A DNA stretch of 14,818 bases from UPXZ01 sp018055865. GTDB lineage: Bacteria; Bacteroidota; Bacteroidia; Bacteroidales; Paludibacteraceae. Shown piece by piece: positions 12,271 through 14,818 of this stretch. The stretch lies in NCBI GenBank assembly GCA_964292695.1, contig CAXYWB010000058.1, positions 1 through 14,818 of the forward strand, read 5' to 3'. How positions within the stretch are numbered: the stretch's first letter is position 1; the number at the start of each line of letters is the position of its first letter. The position numbers were made by a program, and so were the translations under genes. The notes below the pieces were generated by a model. The model saw only the letters and a list, made by a program, of their open reading frames with translations, was not told where the DNA came from and did no database searches.

Positions 12271-14817
12271 TTATCTTTTCACAACAAATACATCCGCAAA
12301 CACTACCCGATTGGTTTCTTCGGGGTGTTCCAGCCGTTCTTTATACATGTCAGGTATATTATTCAGACTTTGTGGTCCCAGTTCGATTTCTTCAACAACT
12401 ACCTGAAACGAACCTGTTCTGAAGGCTTCCGGTAGTGTGATATTTTCATTGATTTCAAAGTAGTTATCGCCCTTCATATTTCGTCCAACTTCAAATGTCC
12501 ACATAGCGGGATTTTGCTGGCCGGCTTTTGAATTTTCGATCAAAACGCCCTGCTCGCTTCCGGAAGAGTCCGTTTGCATCACAGTGACTTTTATCACTTC
12601 CCGAATTCCAAATTTGGATGATTTATGACTGTAGGTTGGCCCGCTGAGTCTGAAATTAATTACCGTGTTTTTCCCGGCCTGCGACAGGCTGATGGAAGCT
12701 TTGCGCTCCGGAACCATCTGAATCATACCTACCATGACCACATTCGACAGACAAACATCCGTATTATTTTCGCGAAGCGAATGGGGCTGATAGCGGGCTA
12801 ATGCCAGTTTTATAAACGGGAAATACATGTTGGCCGTATTCAGCGCAATATCGGCATACCACAACTGCTTTTCCTTGTCGAACGTAACGGGATAGGCCAC
12901 AGCAGTAGCCTTCACCTCCTCTTTTCCGGGATAAATCAATCCTTTTTCCACCACGGGATTGTATCTGAAATCGGCTGGGAGCGGACTTGATTTACCGGGA
13001 AGTTCTGAAACAAACAACGGATCGGCGCCCCAGTGTGTGAAAATATCGGTATAATTCGGACCTTGAACCATTGTGGTGACCAAACTGGTAGTTCCGGAAG
13101 AATCGGGAAGTACGACAGCCAGTTTTTCTTCTTCGCCGCTTGAAAACCAGGGACGTTTGATATACACACGCAGCACTCCACCTTTACGAATATGAGTCAT
13201 TACGCCTCCCAATTCGGTTTTTTGCCATTCAAAAGCAGGAATTATGTAATCTATTTCGGGTTTATCGGGCCGGGCGGTGCTCAGAATGTTCACTTTTCCA
13301 ATGTTGGATTCTCTGACAAATGAAATCTCCGGTTTTTTCTTCTGAATATTGGCAAAATACCCGCTGTAACGCGACGATGCCACGACTGAATAATTCACCC
13401 AGCGGTGACGTGTATTGCCGAAAGCATGTTCAAGCGGGAAATGACGCAAATCAAGCATTTTGACCAGATTCAGCCGGGATTCTTCCAGGTCGAATCTTAG
13501 CGTATTTACTACATTTCGCGAGGGTTCGGCTGCTTTTTGCTTCTGAACGTTGGCAAGTTTTTCGGCTTCGAGTTTGTAAATATTGTTTATTTTGAGCGAG
13601 CCGGGTTGCACGTCAAATTGCCTGATAGAAGCCGGTTCGGTTTTCCAGCGCGGATCACGCAGTTGGAGTCTGTCCGGTTTCAGCCCGGGTTTGGGGTCAT
13701 TTATTGTTCCAACGGTCACCGTTTTGTCGTGGTAATAAATATCAATTTCGGGAATTGAATCGTTGAAATTTTTTTCTTTTATCTCTACCGAAATGCCATC
13801 GTCGAGCGGTTCGGTCCAGCTGGCTTTCAGTTCGGCAGAGTCGGTACTTTCTCCGTGAACATTAAACCGGACATTCAGAAAAGCGGAAGTATCATCGTAA
13901 TCGCGTTCGGGTACAACCTGCAGTAAAGCAGGCGCTTCAACCGGTTGCTGCACAGCATGTACAAGTTCAAACGTGCGCGAAGGAGTAATCATCCAGTGCT
14001 GACCGCTTTTGGCAATTTTTTCAATTTCAGCCAGTTTTGCGCCGGCATCACTTTTCACCAGCTGCCAAACGGCCGAAAGCTTTTTCATGTCTTCCTCACG
14101 CCAGAAAGAGCTTATTTTCAACTTCATACGTTGTCCTTTGGGCAATTTGACGGTAAACGTACGCTTTGTTCCGTCCCAATTACCTGCCAGCGCACCTTCT
14201 TCCAGCTTTATCCGGATGGCTTGCGTATCGTACCAGTCTTCGGGAATGTTCACGCTGTTCGTATTATCGGGAGTGAGTTCTTCTTTGGTGAAAAAGCTGA
14301 ACATGCGTGGCGAAAAATCTTCGGAATGCGTATTTTCACTCTCTGTATCGGCAAATATGGCTATTCCGGCGGCCATCGGATCGGGCAGATAAATGATTCG
14401 GGCCTGATCGTCGGAGTATATTTTTTCGGTATTATCCTCGTTGCGCTCATACAAGCCTTCGTATGAGGTAATTATCTGATAAATTGCTTTTGCTTTTAGC
14501 GGGTCGCCAAAGGCTTTTTCGAACTTACCGTGTGTTTCGGCCATCAGTTGGCTGTTTTTCGGAGGCAACAGATAACGCAACGAGCGCCCTTTGGAGTCTT
14601 GTCCGTCTGCCGTGTTTTCACCTTCGTATTTCTCTACATTTACATCAAAATTGCTTCTGATAACCATTTGTTCGAGAAATTCGCCGTCACGCAACTGATT
14701 GCCCACCAACACAATAGGACTTGCCAACGGTTCGTAGCGCAAATATACGATATTGCTGCAACTGGTTTCCGCCGGAGATTCGGATTCAGATTCGAGCGGA
14801 AGGCTGTTGCCAGCCAT
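12271..14817 (-). CDS. Large protein of unknown function, 3' 848 codons (5' end outside the window)
   Basis: The frame is open from the window edge to TAA at 12271-12273. The Met at the edge is probably internal: the first residues are already folded-domain-like (IVYLRYEPLASPIVLVGNQ) and no signal peptide is seen. Conspicuous stretches include RYLLPPKNSQLMAETHGKF, IIYLPDPMAAGIAIFADT, QHWMITPSRTFELVHAVQQ, and near the C-terminus ANMYFPFIKLALARYQPHS. They are dense in aromatic residues and charged turns, like a large soluble multi-domain structural protein. I have the impression of similar phrases in big uncharacterised proteins from other phyla, but I cannot name the family and assign no function. 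There are no transmembrane helices, and I see no nuclease, protease or NTPase motifs. It converges on the tRNA/GIY-YIG locus with about 35 bases between its stop and that locus' terminator. Confidence 0.85.
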   Translation of the reverse strand: MAGNSLPLESESESPAETSCSNIVYLRYEPLASPIVLVGNQLRDGEFLEQMVIRSNFDVNVEKYEGENTADGQDSKGRSLRYLLPPKNSQLMAETHGKFEKAFGDPLKAKAIYQIITSYEGLYERNEDNTEKIYSDDQARIIYLPDPMAAGIAIFADTESENTHSEDFSPRMFSFFTKEELTPDNTNSVNIPEDWYDTQAIRIKLEEGALAGNWDGTKRTFTVKLPKGQRMKLKISSFWREEDMKKLSAVWQLVKSDAGAKLAEIEKIAKSGQHWMITPSRTFELVHAVQQPVEAPALLQVVPERDYDDTSAFLNVRFNVHGESTDSAELKASWTEPLDDGISVEIKEKNFNDSIPEIDIYYHDKTVTVGTINDPKPGLKPDRLQLRDPRWKTEPASIRQFDVQPGSLKINNIYKLEAEKLANVQKQKAAEPSRNVVNTLRFDLEESRLNLVKMLDLRHFPLEHAFGNTRHRWVNYSVVASSRYSGYFANIQKKKPEISFVRESNIGKVNILSTARPDKPEIDYIIPAFEWQKTELGGVMTHIRKGGVLRVYIKRPWFSSGEEEKLAVVLPDSSGTTSLVTTMVQGPNYTDIFTHWGADPLFVSELPGKSSPLPADFRYNPVVEKGLIYPGKEEVKATAVAYPVTFDKEKQLWYADIALNTANMYFPFIKLALARYQPHSLRENNTDVCLSNVVMVGMIQMVPERKASISLSQAGKNTVINFRLSGPTYSHKSSKFGIREVIKVTVMQTDSSGSEQGVLIENSKAGQQNPAMWTFEVGRNMKGDNYFEINENITLPEAFRTGSFQVVVEEIELGPQSLNNIPDMYKERLEHPEETNRVVFADVFVVKR

Positions 14818-14818
14818 A

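Noticed and set aside
12132..12422. 96-codon plus-strand ORF starting inside the tRNA-like structure
   Set aside because: It runs through the terminator and into the 3' end of the large minus-strand gene; composition is that of an antisense shadow.
1..14818. CRISPR array, insertion sequence or prophage
   Set aside because: No regularly spaced repeats, no transposase or integrase reading frame and no terminal inverted repeats are visible.

Overview
The window looks like chromosome from a member of Bacteroidota, most likely Bacteroidales. The support is: promoter boxes of the TTTG / TAnnTTTG type with about 20-base spacing, few Shine-Dalgarno sites, a GH92 mannosidase beside a DUF4886 protein, the carboxyspermidine route to spermidine, and a tRNA that does not encode its CCA end. 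I cannot assign a genus.

Left part (1-4985): a 12-codon tail of an upstream gene, then nhaA (Na+/H+ antiporter) on the plus strand. It converges on a minus-strand pair for exported glycan degradation: a GH92 alpha-mannosidase followed 14 bases later by a DUF4886 (SGNH-like) protein. The GH92 active-site residues line up with a constant offset against those I remember for the alpha-1,2-mannosidase BT3990.

Middle (4986-9864): all minus strand. coaD (coenzyme A synthesis) is followed 8 bases later by a secreted S41/Ctp processing protease. Then come nspC (carboxynorspermidine decarboxylase) and a saccharopine-dehydrogenase-like carboxy(nor)spermidine dehydrogenase. The last two make spermidine from putrescine and aspartate semialdehyde. 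The dehydrogenase has its own well-formed promoter and is closed by a 12-bp-stem terminator.

Right part (9865-14818): a divergent promoter region leads to cca (tRNA nucleotidyltransferase with an HD domain). After it lies the most interesting locus: a strong promoter, tRNA-Met(CAT) with an unusual T-loop, an intrinsic terminator, an 88-residue GIY-YIG nuclease gene, a degenerate tRNA-like copy that overlaps the 3' end of the nuclease gene, and a second intrinsic terminator. The copy keeps the D stem, the odd T-loop and the 3' acceptor strand. Its T and anticodon stems have changed on both sides so that pairing survives, and its 5' acceptor strand is replaced by coding sequence. This looks like a small tRNA-associated nuclease cassette, possibly mobile. 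The window ends in the 3' 848 codons of a large minus-strand protein I cannot name.
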